This document shows, piece after piece, positions 62,653-64,000 of a stretch of DNA of 64,000 bases. This DNA is from Flectobacillus longus (GTDB lineage Bacteria > Bacteroidota > Bacteroidia > Cytophagales > Spirosomataceae). The stretch is from contig NZ_JASHIC010000007.1 in assembly GCF_030056705.1 (NCBI RefSeq), forward strand, positions 1 to 64,000, in the 5' to 3' direction. The notes below the pieces were generated by a model. That model was not told the DNA's origin and did no database searches. It was given only the letters and a program-made list of their open reading frames with translations. Made by a program: the position numbers and the translations under genes. Each line of letters opens with the position of its first letter. The stretch's first letter is position 1.

Positions 62653-64000
62653 CTATTTGTCCCACCAAATTTTAGCATCCTGTGTATCACCACCTGTTAG
62701 TCTTGATACTGCTGCTTGATAATTTGTTTTGTTAAGGTTTGGCTCATTTGAACCATACACAAAACGACGAGGAATCTGCTTACTAACGTTGGTAGCTTTT
62801 GGTGTTGGAGCAAGAGCTGGAACACCTGTTCTACGCCATTCTGACCAACCGTTTGCACCATCTGGGAAGAATGAGATATAACGCTGTGTACGAACTTTAG
62901 TCAAGATATCATCATTCGTAGTTCCTAATTGAACAGAAGCATTTGACATAAAAGCATTAAACTTCGCTTGGTCAAATACACCCCATTGTTTCCAAGACAT
63001 TTCAAGACCTTTGCTGTACATAGTAGAAGCACTTTCTGTTGTCCAACCTAAAGCTGCTGCTTCGGCTCTTGCCAAATAAACACTAGCTGCTGTCAAAACA
63101 AATGACGTTGCACTACCAGCTCTATAAGTAGGATTCAAGATTCTAGACCAGTCAGCGTGTGCGTTGGTATAGTTCACAGCATCATCACGAGTCAAACCAT
63201 AAGGCATAGGAACCACAGTACCACTTGCATTTGGTTCGCCATAAGCATTTACACGTGCATCAGAAGTTGCGTAAAGCATATTTACGATCACATCACTAAT
63301 ACCATAATCTTTACGTCCGTTGTAGGTATTGTACCAAGGGCTATTGAATGTACCGCCTGGATAAGCCACTTGAGTATTGTCTTCGTTTGCATCAATCACA
63401 CCACCACTAGATGCCAAGGCATCCAAAAACTGCGCTTTACCTGTAGTTGGGTCAACTTTTGATAAACGAACAGCCATGATCAAACGCAAAGAGTTAGCAA
63501 ATTTTTTCCAACGTGTTAAATTACCACTATGTACAATATCGCCAGCAGGAGAAGCACCACCATCAAATTGAGCAACAGCTTCTTTCAACTCTTTAAACAA
63601 ACCTGTATAGATTTCTTGTTGTGTATCGTATTTTGGTTGTGTTTTCAATTGTAATGCTTCCGAATAAGGCATGTCACCCCATTGGTCAGTCAACATCAAA
63701 AAGCGGTATGCTTTTACAATACGAGCCAAAGCGATTTGGTTATTGTTTGAACCATTTAACGCAGCATAAGCTTTGGTAGCAGGATCCGTATTGTTATTGA
63801 TGATGTTTTGTAAGTCATACAATGAACCAGCATAGTTGCCATCCCAACCAATTTGTGGAATAGCATAAAGCGATGTCTCAGTGTACTGTGTTTCAGCAAA
63901 ATACTGACAATATAAACCATTTCTGATTGAGCCATTGGTAGCGGGGCTATCAAAGTCCAACAATGCGTTTGTTAACAAAGCTGATGTTACTGGTGTTACA
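62653..64000 (-). CDS. SusD/RagB-family lipoprotein, N-terminus beyond the window
   Basis: The frame stays open to the window edge, so the signal and first residues are missing. About 449 residues are seen. RIVKAYRFLMLTDQWGDMPYSEAL, YDTQQEIYTGLFKEL and RWKKFANSLRLIMAVRL follow the same layout as the SusD at 27237-28841, and both end in a WWDK tail. The transporter gene susC is expected just upstream, outside the window. It forms a second PUL with the DUF1735 gene; no glycosidase is in view, so its target is open. Confidence 0.92.
   Translation of the reverse strand, partial: VTPVTSALLTNALLDFDSPATNGSIRNGLYCQYFAETQYTETSLYAIPQIGWDGNYAGSLYDLQNIINNNTDPATKAYAALNGSNNNQIALARIVKAYRFLMLTDQWGDMPYSEALQLKTQPKYDTQQEIYTGLFKELKEAVAQFDGGASPAGDIVHSGNLTRWKKFANSLRLIMAVRLSKVDPTTGKAQFLDALASSGGVIDANEDNTQVAYPGGTFNSPWYNTYNGRKDYGISDVIVNMLYATSDARVNAYGEPNASGTVVPMPYGLTRDDAVNYTNAHADWSRILNPTYRAGSATSFVLTAASVYLARAEAAALGWTTESASTMYSKGLEMSWKQWGVFDQAKFNAFMSNASVQLGTTNDDILTKVRTQRYISFFPDGANGWSEWRRTGVPALAPTPKATNVSKQIPRRFVYGSNEPNLNKTNYQAAVSRLTGGDTQDAKIWWDK

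Overview
The window is a low-GC chromosome segment from a member of the Bacteroidota, most likely order Cytophagales. A Flectobacillus/Arcicella/Runella-like organism would fit, but the genus is not proven. The support is: SusC/SusD pairs, DUF4290 and DUF2452 proteins, a long single-chain PurL, a VCBS/CRTAC1 protein, almost no Shine-Dalgarno sequences, and repeated matches to the Bacteroidota promoter consensus (TTG, 17-23 nt, TAnnTTTG). I see no rRNA, tRNA, CRISPR array, integrase or transposase.

Layout. (1) 0.4-12 kb, housekeeping on the + strand: DUF2452, menB, an EVE-domain protein, a secreted protein with an aromatic low-complexity insert, an RlmI-like methyltransferase, a TPR lipoprotein, thrS, infC, rpmI, rplT. 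A nuclease A inhibitor homologue and a Gly-rich small protein follow. (2) 12.3-20.6 kb: a GH97 glycosidase, an orphan NarL-type response regulator, then a surface-polysaccharide export cluster (HAD phosphatase, Wzm/Wzt-like ABC transporter, two GT2 glycosyltransferases, one split by an in-frame TAA). (3) 20.9-34 kb: a polysaccharide-utilisation locus read leftwards, susC - susD - CRTAC1/VCBS - vanadium-haloperoxidase-like - GH29 fucosidase, with a ROK regulator divergent from susC. (4) 34.1-45.8 kb: cyclase/FAD oxidoreductase pair, DUF4290, murA with Asp in place of the usual catalytic Cys, an AraC regulator divergent from a TetX-like monooxygenase, a hybrid-sensor-type histidine kinase without receiver, mgsA. 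(5) 46-55.7 kb: SRPBCC protein, M19 dipeptidase, two AraC regulators next to a second GH29, an MFS exporter and a GH51 arabinofuranosidase. (6) 55.8-64 kb: purL, small secreted proteins among hairpin-rich repeats, and the end of a second SusC/D-type locus (DUF1735 protein and a SusD cut by the window edge).

How it works together. The accessory genes point to a heterotroph that takes up fucose-, arabinose- and galactose/glucose-containing glycans. SusC/D complexes import oligosaccharides, GH29/GH51/GH97 enzymes trim them, and ROK and AraC regulators switch the loci. Two AraC genes have clear 21-bp-spaced direct repeats next to the promoters of their neighbours, which look like operators.

Non-coding structure is rich. 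There is a near-identical ~120-bp intergenic repeat in two copies, a palindromic repeat family in three copies, and a multi-hairpin repeat in three copies around 59.6-60.6 kb. I also found an unlisted 21-codon hydrophobic reading frame with its own consensus promoter at 5377-5512.
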